Shown here piece after piece: positions 1 to 10,588 of a stretch of 64,000 nt of DNA. The notes under the pieces were generated by a model. The model was not told the DNA's origin. It did no database searches and worked only from the letters and a program-made list of their open reading frames with translations. The DNA comes from Caecitellus pseudoparvulus (Eukaryota; Bigyra: Bicosoecida), in NCBI GenBank assembly GCA_965644315.1, contig CBFFRQ010000018.1, positions 744,001 through 808,000 of the forward strand, written 5' to 3'. The translations under genes and the position numbers were made by a program. Within the stretch, counting starts at the first letter, position 1. Every line of letters starts with the position of its first letter.

Positions 1-432
1 GCTCTTCTTCCCGGGCGTGGGATTGCACGGACATGACCCTGCATGCTGAGCGACTACCCCGAGAGTTGTGGATGATGATGAAGAAGCCAGCTGGAGGCTT
101 CTGTGGCAGGTTGGGAGCCAGGGTAGCGTTTCGGGCTTGGCAGTGTTCGAGTCCACGGGCTCGGAGCAAGAGCGCCAGGGCCACGTAGAAATACACACAG
201 CAGACCTTTGAGTACACTCTCAGCGCCATTTGTGGTGTAGGGGCCCCGTTGGATGCCGTTCTGGGGGATAGGTTTGGGAGTTTCAAATGATGAAACGCAG
301 CCAGGCCGGCTCCCAATGCTCACGTCGCGCGGCGCGACACGGTCCTCTGCAGTAGCATGAGGCAGACAAGAGGTGTACGTTGATCGTTTGGTCAGACTGC
401 TGCCCTGCCCTGGTGCATGGTGTGATTGTGCC
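1..432. other. No gene recognised
   Basis: This stretch precedes the tandem array. Short ORFs are open on both strands, as expected for GC-rich DNA, but none shows a family motif or a matching splice structure. Its last part (about 280-430) does not resemble the corresponding unique-side sequence of repeat units 2 and 3, so the left edge of the array lies near 433. Confidence 0.5.
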
Positions 433-747
433 TGGAGTACGTGCAGGCGCAATGAAGGTGGTGGTTCGCACACACTCTGCCCTGCTTGGCTGTGCGCGGA
501 GGGGGGCTACACCCCCCCTACCCGGCCACGGCAGTTCTCACCGCCGTGCACAATACCAAACACGTTGTACGATAGTCTTGCGAACATTCAGCGTGACTTG
601 TCATTGATTCCTTTCAACCTTCCCTCTTCCTTCCGCGATCGGGCCGTGCCCGAGTTGGCGTGTTGAGCGCAGGTCCCCCCTGGATCTGCGGCCTCGGCAC
701 GAGTGTCTGTGCCTGGCAAGGCAGGCTTCAGACGCCGACAGAGCAGC

Positions 748-1434
748 ATGAGTGACATCAGGTGCATGGGATGGGCGCAGCGTGACGTGCCGTCACTGTC
801 GGCGCCCCAGCAGTGCCCGTTTGGCGTTCCACCACCACAACAAGTTGGCACGGACGTTGCACTGCGTTCCGTGGCCCCTCCCAGCAGTTTCAAGCTGCAC
901 CACAGTGGTGAACATGGAACTGGCATGCCGATAGGCGGTTGCGTACTGGGTGGCGAGACTGGTGTCCGTGTCGGCAATGGAGTCGGCTCAGCACCAAGCG
1001 TGTGCGAGCTTGTGGGCGACGTGCCCGTTCCCTCTGCTGTTGATGGTGACGGTGAGGACTGCGACGTGTCCCTGGAAGGGGCGCAGGCGCCAGGGCTGCA
1101 CCGGCAGTCTCCTATCGTCGAGGACGAGAGTCTGTGCGTGTCGAAACTGCAGCGGCAGCTGACTGGTGCGCATGACGACGGAACAGTGGTGTGGAGCCTT
1201 TGCGAGCCTCACCTTGGAGGCAAAGTGAAGCCTTTGATGGCCCGGCAAAGCGCGGCACCCGATTATAAGAGTCAGAGTTGCGCTGATATCCGCGAGGGCA
1301 AGCTATTGCCCATTTCCCTTGATCTCCTTAACACACCCCGACCCATGCTCGCCCTGTCCCAGCCACAAACTCATCTATTTACTGAGGCTGGCGCAGGGCA
1401 TTTGCATGGAGAGGGTGCAATTGGATACATTTGA
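748..1434 (+). CDS. Array protein, copy 1 (unknown function)
   Basis: This 228-codon ORF begins MSDIRCMGWAQRD and ends GAIGYI. I chose the ATG at 748 because it is shared by all three copies; the frame runs further upstream only in this copy, since a C-to-T difference makes TGA just upstream of the ATG in copies 2 and 3. The protein has no signal peptide, membrane segment or recognised domain. It has acidic patches and blocks that recur in the divergent third copy (SLEGA, RQLTGA, LFTEAGAGH). Preservation of this frame in copy 3 despite heavy base change supports real coding. It could be one exon of a longer gene. Confidence 0.6.
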   Translation: MSDIRCMGWAQRDVPSLSAPQQCPFGVPPPQQVGTDVALRSVAPPSSFKLHHSGEHGTGMPIGGCVLGGETGVRVGNGVGSAPSVCELVGDVPVPSAVDGDGEDCDVSLEGAQAPGLHRQSPIVEDESLCVSKLQRQLTGAHDDGTVVWSLCEPHLGGKVKPLMARQSAAPDYKSQSCADIREGKLLPISLDLLNTPRPMLALSQPQTHLFTEAGAGHLHGEGAIGYI

Positions 1435-1922
1435 ATCGAAGCTTATTCGAAATTAGTGAATTGCATGCGCTATGAGGCACACAGAGTGTCGGAATGCATT
1501 CACCCTTCCAAAGCATGTGGCACGGATCAAGCTTGCGGACACACACTCGCGCGCTACTTGCCTGTCCAATTCCACTGAGCCAATCAAAGCGCAAGGCGGT
1601 ATCATGCATGGAGTACGTGCAGGCGCAATGAAGGTGGTGGTTCGCACACACTCTGCCCTGCTTGGCTGTGCGCGGAGGGGGGCCAGACCCCCCCCCCCCG
1701 GCCGCGGCAGTTCTCACAGGCGCACACTACGCCGGGCACTACACGAGTTCGCGTGAGATCATTCAGCGTGACTTGTCATTGATTCCTTTCAACCTTCCCT
1801 CTTCCTTCCGCGATCGGGCCGTGCCCGAGTTGGCGTGTTGAGCGCAGGTCCCCCCTGGATCTGCGGCCTCGGCACGAGTGTCTGTGCCTGGCAAGGCAGG
1901 CTTCAGACGCTGACAGAGCAGC

Positions 1923-2609
1923 ATGAGTGACATCAGGTGCATGGGATGGGCGCAGCGTGACGTGCCGTCACTGTCGGCGCCCCAGCAGTGCCCGTTTGGC
2001 GTTCCACCACCACAACAAGTTGGCACGGACGTTGCACTGCGTTCCGTGGCCCCTCCCAGCAGTTTCAAGCTGCACCACAGTGGTGAACATGGAACTGGCA
2101 TGCCGATAGGCGGTTGCGTACTGGGTGGCGAGACTGGTGTCCGTGTCGGCAATGGAGTCGGCTCAGCACCAAGCGTGTGCGAGCTTGTGGGCGACGTGCC
2201 CGTTCCCTCTGCTGTTGATGGTGACGGTGAGGACTGCGACGTGTCCCTGGAAGGGGCGCAGGCGCCAGGGATGCACCGGCAGTCTCCTATCATTGAGGAC
2301 GAGAGTCTGTGCGTGTCGAAACTGCAGCGGCAGCTGACTGGTGCGCATGACGACGGAACAGTGGTGTGGAGCCTTTGCGAGCCTCACCTTGGAGGCAAAG
2401 TGAAGCCTTTGATGGCCCGGCAAAGCGCGGCACCCGATTATAAGAGTCAGAGTTGCGCTGATATCCGCGAGGGCAAGCTATTGCCCATTTCCCTTGATCT
2501 CCTTAACACACCCCGACCCATGCTCGCCCTGTCCCAGCCACAAACTCATCTATTTACTGAGGCTGGCGCAGGGCATTTGCATGGAGAGGGTGCAATTGGA
2601 TACATTTGA
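1923..2609 (+). CDS. Array protein, copy 2 (unknown function)
   Basis: This is a 228-codon near-duplicate of copy 1, displaced by exactly 1,175 bp. The differences I can see inside the frame are few: Leu to Met before the HRQSP stretch, and Val to Ile shortly after. An in-frame TGA lies 9 bases before the ATG, which fixes the start at 1923 if the gene is unspliced. The high identity to copy 1 points to a recent duplication or ongoing conversion. Function is unknown. Confidence 0.6.
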   Translation: MSDIRCMGWAQRDVPSLSAPQQCPFGVPPPQQVGTDVALRSVAPPSSFKLHHSGEHGTGMPIGGCVLGGETGVRVGNGVGSAPSVCELVGDVPVPSAVDGDGEDCDVSLEGAQAPGMHRQSPIIEDESLCVSKLQRQLTGAHDDGTVVWSLCEPHLGGKVKPLMARQSAAPDYKSQSCADIREGKLLPISLDLLNTPRPMLALSQPQTHLFTEAGAGHLHGEGAIGYI

Positions 2610-3097
2610 ATCGAAGCTTATTCGAAATTAGTGAATTGCATGCGCTATGAGGCACACAGAGTGTCGGAATGCATTCACCCTTCCAAAGCATGTGGCACGG
2701 ATCAAGCTTGCGGACACACACTCGCGCGCTACTTGCCTGTCCAATTCCACTGAGCCAATCAAAGCGCAAGGCGGTATCATGCATGGAGTACGTGCAGGCG
2801 CAATGAAGGTGGTGGTTCGCACACACTCTGCCCTGCTTGGCTGTGCGCGGAGGGGGGCCAGACCCCCCCCCCCCGGCCACGGCAGTTCTCACAGGCGCAC
2901 ACTACGCCGGGCACTACACGAGTTCGCGTGAGATCATTCAGCGTGACTTGTCATTGATTCCTTTCAACCTTCCCTCTTCCTTCCGCGATCGGGCCGTGCC
3001 CGAGTTGGCGTGTTGAGCGCAGGTCCCCCCTGGATCTGCGGCCTCGGCACGAGTGTCTGTGCCTGGCAAGGCAGGCTTCAGACGCTGACAGAGCAGC

Positions 3098-3775
3098 ATG
3101 AGTGACATCAGGTGCATGGGATGGGCGCAGCGCGGCGTGCCGTCACTGTCGGCGCCCCAGCAGTGCCCGCTAAGCTTTCCTTGGCTCCATTCCGCCAACG
3201 GGGTTGCACTGCCTTCCGCCACGCCTCCCGGGCAGTTTCAGGCTGCGCGCCCACATGCAGAACAGAGAGGTGTCAAACCTATTGGCGATGATTGCTCAGC
3301 CTGTGCAGTTCTTAGCTTTGGCGCTGGAGATGGCTCCGCACGGAGCGTGTGCGAGCCTGCGGACAGCATGCCCGTTTCCTCCACCATCGACGACGACGAG
3401 AGTGAGGGCTGCGATGAGTCCCTGGAAGGGGCGCCGGCGGGGCCAGCGACACGTCTGCAGTTTCATGAAGGAGCAGGCGGGGAATCCAGCTTGTTTGGGT
3501 TAGGGCGGCAGCTGACTGGTGCGCGTGGCGACGAAGCAGAGGTGCTGGGTTCCTGCGGGCCGCGCGTGGGAGCAGAGAGGATTGTGGTACCCCAGCCGGG
3601 CGCAACCCCCGACAATGAGAGTGGAAGTGACACTGATCTCATTGAGGATAGAGTATTGTCCAATTCCCATGACTACTTTGACACCTCCCGTGTCATGCAT
3701 TTATTGTCCCAAACTATGTCTCACTTATTTACCGAGGCTGGGGCAGGGCATGTGCACGGAGGGGGTGCAACTTAA
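3098..3775 (+). CDS. Array protein, copy 3 (divergent)
   Basis: This 225-codon ORF shares its first ~24 codons almost exactly with copies 1 and 2 and then diverges abruptly at about 3170. Downstream it still aligns in the same frame: SVCEPADSMPVSS against SVCELVGDVPVPS, CDESLEGAP against CDVSLEGAQ, RQLTGARGDEAEV against RQLTGAHDDGTVV, and LFTEAGAGHVHG against LFTEAGAGHLHG. The length is kept within three codons with no internal stop. That is what a protein under constraint would show. Function is unknown; no domain is recognised. Confidence 0.6.
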   Translation: MSDIRCMGWAQRGVPSLSAPQQCPLSFPWLHSANGVALPSATPPGQFQAARPHAEQRGVKPIGDDCSACAVLSFGAGDGSARSVCEPADSMPVSSTIDDDESEGCDESLEGAPAGPATRLQFHEGAGGESSLFGLGRQLTGARGDEAEVLGSCGPRVGAERIVVPQPGATPDNESGSDTDLIEDRVLSNSHDYFDTSRVMHLLSQTMSHLFTEAGAGHVHGGGAT

Positions 3776-3910
3776 TTTGAATCAATTACCTGCTACAAGT
3801 AACGTGTACGTGTGATGAGGCACAGAAGCGTACCGGAATGCATTTCTCATGGACAGGTCAGGCGGCATGCACCTGGCATGAAGGACACAGCCTCGCGTAG
3901 GCCGGCCCCG

Positions 3911-6900
3911 TCACGCATCCACTGCCTGCCGATGCTTGCGCCGAGCTTCCTGAGCAAACGATGATGAGCGGCGCAGGGTGGCTGGGGACAGGCTGGAGGC
4001 TCCTGTCGGTCGCCTGGCGGGAGAGCCGGCGACGAGGGACTTGAACGCGTCTGCACTGCGCCGCTTGCCTGGGGAGGTGAACGAGACCCGCTTGAATGGG
4101 TTGAAGTCCTCCTCCTCCTTCCCTTCTGCAACGGGAGGGGACGAGGGGGGTGTGGCTGGCTCCTCCTCGCCGGCGCTGGCTACGCTGCCAGCATCAGGAG
4201 CCTCTGCAGCAGGCTGGTCGGGCTGTCCTGCGCTCGGGCCGTCTTGGTGCAGGCGTCGTGGGCGCTTGCCCGGGGACACTGCCGGGCTGTGCACAGGGGG
4301 GGACGCAGGGGGTCCCCGCTGGCGCTTGCTGCCCCTGGTGGGTGTGCCTGAGGGCAGGAGAGTGGGCAGGAGCGACTCCACTAGGGTCTTCACGGCAGCC
4401 TCGTCCAGCCCAACGGACTCCTGGTTTGACCCCAACTCCAGCACAGCATCCTGCAGCTGTTGGATGGCTTCAGCTGTGGCAGCAGCGTCACCCACAGCAG
4501 GCGTTCCAAACTCTTTGATGGTCTTGCGCTCCTCGCGGCGTGCCTTGTACAAGTCAAAGAGGCGCTGTGCGACATCGCTGTGCTGGTTCTTGTGTGCAAG
4601 CTGCGCAGCAGCGTGGCTGGCCTTGAGCGTGCGCAGGGTGCTGGCGATGTGCACGGCAGCCAGCTTGTTCCCCGCTTGCAGGGCTGCCGTGAGCACCTTG
4701 AGCAGCTGCTTGTCCGCTGCGATTTCAGCTTTGAAGCCGTCCGCAAGGACGCGGTCTCGCTCTGTGAATCCAACAGAGTCCTCCACGATATCAGACGCAT
4801 GTACGTCGTCGCCATCCACTTCCACAGCGCCACCAGGGCCAGTGCCGAGTCGCAGGCCGAGCCCTGCAAGCCAGCGTGAGGCGCCCATGAGCACAGCGGA
4901 GCGACCGGCGTCAGCCAGCGAGTTCCCTGTGGCCACGGACGAGTTGCTGCGGAGAATGGCCGACGGCACAGGGCCATCCGAGACAGCGCCAGGGATGGCC
5001 ACACCGTCGCTCATGAGCGGCATGGGGCACCGCAGGGGCGTGTGGTTGAGCAGTTTGCGCTTGCCATCCACCTCTGGCATGTGGGAGCCTCCGTACACGG
5101 GCAGGGAGAGCATGGCTGCCCGCCCAACGCCCAGGACGTAGTGCCACACGCGGGGAGTGCGCCCCTTGCGCCCGGCTTCGGCGGCCGCCGTGGCAGCTGC
5201 CAGGGACACGTCACGAGCGGTATCCAGCAGCGGAACCCAGCTCCACGCATGGGCTGGGGAGGCTCCGCTCAGCAGGCCGTAGCTGTCCTGCACGACCAGG
5301 AGGCCCTCTGATGAGATGCCCAGCCACCGCAGAAGTGCCCCTGGCTGCAGCGGCAGGGGCCCGCTGACCAGCACGCGGGGGGTGGTGCCGAAGCCAAGGG
5401 AACTTGCCTCGGCGGGGGCAAGTGTGGCTCCTGACAGCGCCCCCAGCGCCCCACCTGTGGCACCTCCCCCCGCACTGCACAACGCGGCAGCATCCCATGC
5501 TGCGAGGGAAGTGTTGCGCACGTCTCCGCATTGGAACAGGGCCCACTGGAAGGACTGCGTCGGAGTGGACCCAGCTCCCAGGCTGCTGACAGCCGCAGAG
5601 GCGCTCTGGTACACAACCCCCAGCAGGGGACCACGCCCGGTCAGCGCGACAGGCCGGCCCGGCAGCTGCACGATGCCGTCCAAAACACCCGAGGTGCGCC
5701 ACACGTACAGCGCATTCCACGTGGTGGCCACTGCCACCCACTCACGCCCCACGGCAAGGCAGAGGGGCTGTTCACCACGCCTGCCACGACTCGCTCCAGC
5801 CGGGCGCGCGGAGGCTGTGTCGCCTCCCCGCAGCGTGGCGCTCCAGACGTCCGTGGACGACTCAGCCCACGAACCCAGCGGGTGGTACTCCACCGTGCCT
5901 GGCACGAGAGGCAGCTCTGTGGCGGGGGCGCCTTCTTCGGGAACAGCTTGGGTTCCGAGCAGCACCCCTGCTGGTCCCAGGCGCCCCATGGTCGTCGTGC
6001 GGGGGGCTGTGATGTTGCTGGTGCGATCCTCCGCCTCCACGACGAGCAGTGTGTACTCGCTCGTGCGGCGGGCGAGCAGGCGTGTCGTGGGCGTGTAGTG
6101 CAGGGCGGCCTGTGTGAGTCCTGAGCCACGCCCAGCCTTGGGCCTGGCAGGGATGCACGCGGGGTTGAAGGGCATCTGTGCTCCGGTGCAGTCTGTGTCT
6201 TGCCCGTTCAAGGTGGCGCCCACCAGTCGGAGGGCTTGGTCCACGCGGTCGGTTGCCGAGGATGCTGCCGCTGGCGCCAGGCTTGCGTGGGGGCCAGACC
6301 CAACAAGCCCCTCGCTTCCATCGCCCCCCTCAGCATACCGAGCCTCCAGCTCATCCAGCAGGTTGGTGCGCGGGCGGGCGGGGGGCAGGTGCTGCCCCCC
6401 CTCATCCTCATCCCCACCTTCCTCTGCTTCATCCAGCACCATGTGCTTCCGGCGCAACACACGCGGGGCGTCCTCGCCGTCGGAGGACTCGGAGTCCAGG
6501 TCCAGCTGGCTGCCGCTGCCTGAAGCAGCAGCGGGGGACGCGCTCCCAGCTGGAGCGGCTGAGGAAGGGGCAGCCTGCTGCGCCGCAGAGGCCACAGGGG
6601 AGGCCACTGCACTCGCTTCAGGTACGATGTCATCGCCTCGCTTGATGGCCGCCTCTGCCTCGAGAGCGGGCAGGTCCACAGGCGTCACAGGGCTGGCGTG
6701 CAGGGCTTCGGAGACGGCGGGGGCTGTGGCCACCCAGCCATCTGCATCAGCTACAGCCACTTCGTTCTGTGCACAGCGGGAGGTGGGCGGCGCAGGGTGC
6801 GTGCATGCGGAGTGTCACAGTGCTGGCGTGGGCGGCAGCCGCACCTTGGACGCTGACAGCGCGAGGCCGGTGATGAGGTTTTCGCACTCCCACACCTCGG

Positions 6901-7811
6901 CCACGCTGCGCTGCGGCACGTTCCATATGTGCACCCGGGAGGAGCCTGCCTCCTCGTCCAGGTCGCTTGCTGCAAGGTACAGGCCATTTGCGCTCCATGC
7001 CACGCAAGACGAGGGCTGCGGGCTGCGTGTCAGGGTGGCAAGGGTGTCCAGTGTCGCGGCGTCCAGCAGCAGCACGTCAGGGCGCCCGGCCACTGCCAAA
7101 TGTCGCCCGTCGGGCGAAAAGGCAAGGCCCTGGCAGCGCAGTGAGAGAGCCAGGAGAGAGGTGGCCCCGGGCAAGGTGCGCTGGCCGGTGCCGCTCGTGG
7201 CGCTGACGGTGCTGGCGTCCCACAGGCGAACGACGCCGTCCACGCCAGCCGAGGCCAGCGTGGAGTGGCCCTTCCACGCCACTGCCATGCACGCTCCCTT
7301 GTGAGCTGCACTCAAGATCTTCACATCTGTTATGTCCACAGTGCTCAGCAGCACAACACTGCCGTCCCCCAATGCAATGGCGCTGGGTGGCGGCGCGGTG
7401 AGCGTGTGTGCGGGGAGTTTCAAACACACAACGGCGCCAGGCATCTCACAGCTTGGAGCCGTCTTCGTTGCACGCCATGCCCCGCACCGCCTGTGTCGTG
7501 CGGTACAGCATGCCTTTCAAGGTCAAATCAGCACAGTTGAAGGTCTTGATGTCCGTGGCACCCGTGTCAGGGGCTGTGATGGCCACTGCGAGGCAGTCTG
7601 CGTTGGGCAGGCGCACCAACACGCTGGCTGAGCGCTCCTCATCAGGGCAATACGAGGCACTGGGGGTTTGCACCCCCCCCTTGAATTCCACAAGGCAACC
7701 ATCTACCCCTGCTGCACCAGTCGCGAGAAGCGCTGTCGGTGTGTACAGCACAGAGCCGCGGGCACCCTCTTCGAAAGCCCGCACCCGGCTGGCAGTCGTG
7801 AGGGACGGCAT
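3911..7811 (-). CDS. WDHD1: WDHD1/Ctf4/AND-1 replication-fork adaptor
   Basis: Model: complement of 3911-6766, 6845-7382 and 7450-7811 (1,251 aa). Introns are 67 nt (7383-7449) and 78 nt (6767-6844). The start at 7811 gives MPSLTT; an upstream extension to 7922 would overlap the next gene's stop. Residues 1-330 are WD40 repeats (for example VVRLWDAST, SSRVHIWNV). An acidic linker follows near 390-420. Residues ~520-860 match the second, SepB-type propeller of Ctf4 (REWVAVATTWNALYVW, then GLLVVQDSYG). A helical region near 975-1040 corresponds to the trimer-forming/partner-binding end, and an FNPFK motif sits near 1187 as in animal AND-1. I see no HMG box at the C terminus. The family links the CMG helicase to DNA polymerase alpha and to cohesion establishment. 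Family assignment is firm from domain order and motifs. Confidence 0.88.
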
Positions 7812-7908
7812 GGTGCTTTTGCAGCTGCGGGGTGGCAGCGCCAGGGACTGGCAGCTGTGCATTGAGCAGCATGCATTGCCTGGGGGTGGGTGGAAATGTG
7901 TGCGGCCC

Positions 7909-9087
7909 TCAAATCTGCGCAACCGCGAGGGCCCGCCCCAGCTCGGTGTCCATGGAGGCGACGGATGCGGAGTGGTGCCCGGCGAGGGGCTGTGCGTGTA
8001 GCGGAGGGGGGCGCATGTGCAGGCGCGGGCGAGTTGGCCGTGGGGGCACCGGCGCTGGTTCGCTGGGCACGCTGGGGGGGGAAGTGGTCACAGGTGACGG
8101 CTGGCTGAGGGAGACAGGCTGCTGCGTGCTGGAGAGAATGCCGCCCAGTTCTCCCAACTCCAGCCCCAGCAGCGCACCCTGGGCCTCCAGAGAGGTGGTG
8201 GAGGAGTTGCGCAGGAGGGAGGCAGCCTCCACTGGTGCCGCCGTCGGCGTGGGGGCGGCGGCGTGCAGGGTGGTGGCTGGCGCGCCATACAGCAGGAAGT
8301 GCTGCCCCAGCAGGACACAGGCGAAGGCTCCCGTTGTGAGCAGGGACAGCAGGGCCAGGATGTGGGTGTGGGAGGCCTCCCACATGCCGGTGGAGGAGGC
8401 GGAGAGGGCGTGGTGCACCAGCCACGCCACGCCCGAGCCCAGCAGGAGGAGGGGGTACCACATGGAGAAGCCGGCTGTGCTGTGCTTGGCGTGGTTGAGG
8501 GACACCTGCGGGGTCAGTGCCAGCGGCGTCACGACCAGATTGGTGTACCCCGCCACCTCAGCGGCGGCGTGCCAGGGCAGGAGGAGGGAGCCGCCCCAGG
8601 CGGCGAGGCAGCAGACAGCCACGACGGCGCTCACAGCCAGCACAAAGTAGCGGGCTGCACGTGTCGGCTTGAGGCCCCCCGTAGCCATGGTCATGCCTTG
8701 CCACACGACGATGGCGGCTAGGGCGGCGGCGGCGGCGGCAGCGACGGCGCTGGCGGCGCGGGCTGTGTGGGAGCTGCCCGCAGGGCTCAAGGAGGGCATG
8801 CTCTGGCCCAGCAGCACCCCTGCCGTGCTGGAAATGAATGCCAGGGCGGCTGTTAGGCAGGTGAGCAGTGCAAAGTCCAGACTGAGCCCAGCAGCCTGGC
8901 CGCGCTGCCAGCACGAGACAGCTTGCGGCGCCAGTGCCGTCGCCCACAGAATGAGCGCAACCCACCCAAAGAAATCACACACGCGACCAGAAGGACCTGT
9001 CGCTGGGGCTAGGGTTGGCTGGCTTGCTGTCAAGAGGCCAGCCAGGGACAGCACGGCAATGGAAGAAATCGCCAGGCTCTGTCGCAT
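7909..9087 (-). CDS. PQ-loop (cystinosin-like) membrane transporter
   Basis: This single-exon frame gives 392 aa from the ATG at 9087; the frame stays open to 9480, but that extension is low-complexity. The chosen start gives a hydrophobic leader (MRQSLAISSIAVLSLAGLL). Two PQ-loop repeats are clear: GWVALILWATALAPQ near residues 41-55, continuing as AAGLSLDFALL, and TPLALTPQVSLNHAKHSTAG in the second half. About seven hydrophobic segments are present. The C-terminal ~90 residues are Pro/Ser-rich and probably cytosolic. Cystinosin exports cystine from lysosomes with protons; related PQ-loop proteins carry basic amino acids, so the substrate is uncertain. The stop lies 97 bp upstream of the WDHD1 start on the same strand. 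Confidence 0.8.
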   Translation of the reverse strand: MRQSLAISSIAVLSLAGLLTASQPTLAPATGPSGRVCDFFGWVALILWATALAPQAVSCWQRGQAAGLSLDFALLTCLTAALAFISSTAGVLLGQSMPSLSPAGSSHTARAASAVAAAAAAALAAIVVWQGMTMATGGLKPTRAARYFVLAVSAVVAVCCLAAWGGSLLLPWHAAAEVAGYTNLVVTPLALTPQVSLNHAKHSTAGFSMWYPLLLLGSGVAWLVHHALSASSTGMWEASHTHILALLSLLTTGAFACVLLGQHFLLYGAPATTLHAAAPTPTAAPVEAASLLRNSSTTSLEAQGALLGLELGELGGILSSTQQPVSLSQPSPVTTSPPSVPSEPAPVPPRPTRPRLHMRPPPLHAQPLAGHHSASVASMDTELGRALAVAQI

Positions 9088-9749
9088 GCAGAGACTCGGA
9101 GAGATGGCCACGCTTTGGGGCGTGGGGTGGCCATGGGGCGTCGTTGGTGCACCGTCATCACACAGCGGCGGCAAATCTATGTTTGGCTGCGCGATGGCGA
9201 CGTGTCGAGGACTTGCGCGCTGGACCATGCTGCACGTGCTTCGCTGGCCGCAATGCGGAATTCGGGCACTGCTCTGCAACGCGACTTTTCTAGCGCTGCA
9301 GCAGCTTGGGCAGCAGGCTTGGACGAGGGGGGGAGCAAGCGGAGCAGGAAAGGAAGTGTCCCTGCCTGGCGTGTCCGGCGGTTGGGGGGGGGTGGCGTCT
9401 GCCCACGGCTGTGCTCCGTGCAAAGACGTCAGAGGTTGGCAGCCCAACAGGTCCTGGGTTGCACTGCAAACGCAGCCCAAAGGGTGCGTGCAGGGTCGTG
9501 GAGAGTGCTGGCTTGTGTTGGTGGATGTGTGGTGCTTGGTCAGTCGCGAGCGAGAGGGGCGGCGCTGTGACGTTTGTGGCTGAGTGTAGAAAATGCGCTG
9601 GGCTTGCGCAGAGTGCTCGGGCTACGGCTTGCCAGCTGGCCGGCGTTTCTGGCGCCGCAACGCCTGCTGCATCGTAAACTCCCACCGTCGCGGTTTCTGG
9701 CCGCGCAAGGGCAAAGTGGCAGCACCACAGCCCTCCACTTCTTGCAACC

Positions 9750-10538
9750 ATGCAGCCTGCCTCCCCACTGGACGAACCGGCTGCGCCGGCGCAAGCCGTG
9801 CCTGGGCTCCTGTCCAAGCTTGGGCTCGTTGCTGCTGGGCCTTGGGAGCAGCGCAACGTGTGGCACCACGCCTGGTGCGGCATGCTGCAGGGGGCTCTGT
9901 GGGGGTACATTGCAGGAACCACCCACGCCTATCTCCAAGCTCAAGGCTCGATGGGGTTCTCCTTTGACAAGGCATTGTACGGCACTTGTTGCGGGAGGCC
10001 CCCGAGGTCCACAGGAGGCAGCACTGCTTCCGCCTTGTGTTGCGCAGCCCTGTATTCCGGAAGAGTGTGGGAACGGCAGCTGCTTCCCTTGCCCTTGGAA
10101 CAGGTGTCTGGACGGTGTTGGATGCGAAGCTGATGCGGGATTTCCCGGGAGCGGAGACCACCTTTCCGTGGTGAGTGTGCGAAACGCGGGGGAAACGCGG
10201 CGCCTGCTCGAAACTCCAGTCCATCCCACCTCCGCAGGCACCTTGTGACGATGTACGGCGCAGCAGGTGGACTGGCGGCCAGTGTGCCATTCAGCGTGAG
10301 CATGGCCCCGCCCCTGGCTCTTGTGCGAGCGTGGCTCGAAGAGTTCACAGATGTGGGAGGCAAGGCGCCGCCCTTGCCAGCGCAGAAGGCGGCGCAGCTG
10401 CACTCGCAAGTCGTTCGTGGGGCCCAGCGGGTGTGCTTGAGCACGCTTGGGTTCTCTCTCACCTGGGCCGCCCTCTTCCCTCTCGTCCGCGGCGAGCTGC
10501 TGCGCGACCCCTTCGGCAGGCTAGTGGGCGACGAGTAG
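9750..10538 (+). CDS. Small three-exon protein, possibly membrane-associated
   Basis: Model: 9750-9976, 10015-10170, 10238-10538 (227 aa). The second intron (67 nt, GTGAGT to CGCAG) is convincing. The first is only 38 nt (GTACGG to CACAG), so its exact ends are less sure, although the phases fit. The protein has Gly/Ala-rich, moderately hydrophobic stretches (TAAASLALGTGVWTVLDA, MYGAAGGLAASVPFSV) and ends DPFGRLVGDE. The pattern recalls small mitochondrial inner-membrane proteins, but I cannot assign a family. The gene is transcribed away from the PQ-loop gene and converges on SAC1. Confidence 0.6.
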
Positions 10539-10588
10539 GCCAGGCACGCTGCAAAACTCGCGCTGCTGCATTTCTCCGAGCACCACAC

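Larger units (their letters stand above)
433..3855. repeat. Tandem array of three ~1,175-bp coding units
   Basis: The sequence beginning TGGAGTACGTGCAGG recurs at 433, 1609 and 2784, giving a period of 1,175-1,176 bp. Units 1 and 2 are almost identical over most of their length. Unit 3 matches unit 2 up to about 3170 and then diverges strongly, although landmarks near its end (LFTEAGAGH in the ORF; the gaggcacag and ggaatgcatt stretches near 3816-3845) are still recognisable. Each unit carries one long ORF in the same place and a G-run/C-run inverted repeat near its start (about 500-518, 1675-1700, 2850-2876). No transposase, terminal inverted repeat or reverse transcriptase is visible, so this looks like local gene duplication and not a mobile element. 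Confidence 0.95.

Noticed and set aside
988-1248. Antisense ORFs within the array units (also 2163-2423, 1379-1717, 2554-2892).
   Set aside because: They recur only because the units are duplicated; in the diverged third unit these antisense frames are not kept, whereas the sense ORF is.
3978-5141. A 387-codon plus-strand ORF opposite WDHD1.
   Set aside because: It is a composition shadow in GC-rich DNA: Ser/Arg/Ala-rich, no motif, and the minus strand carries clear WDHD1 homology.
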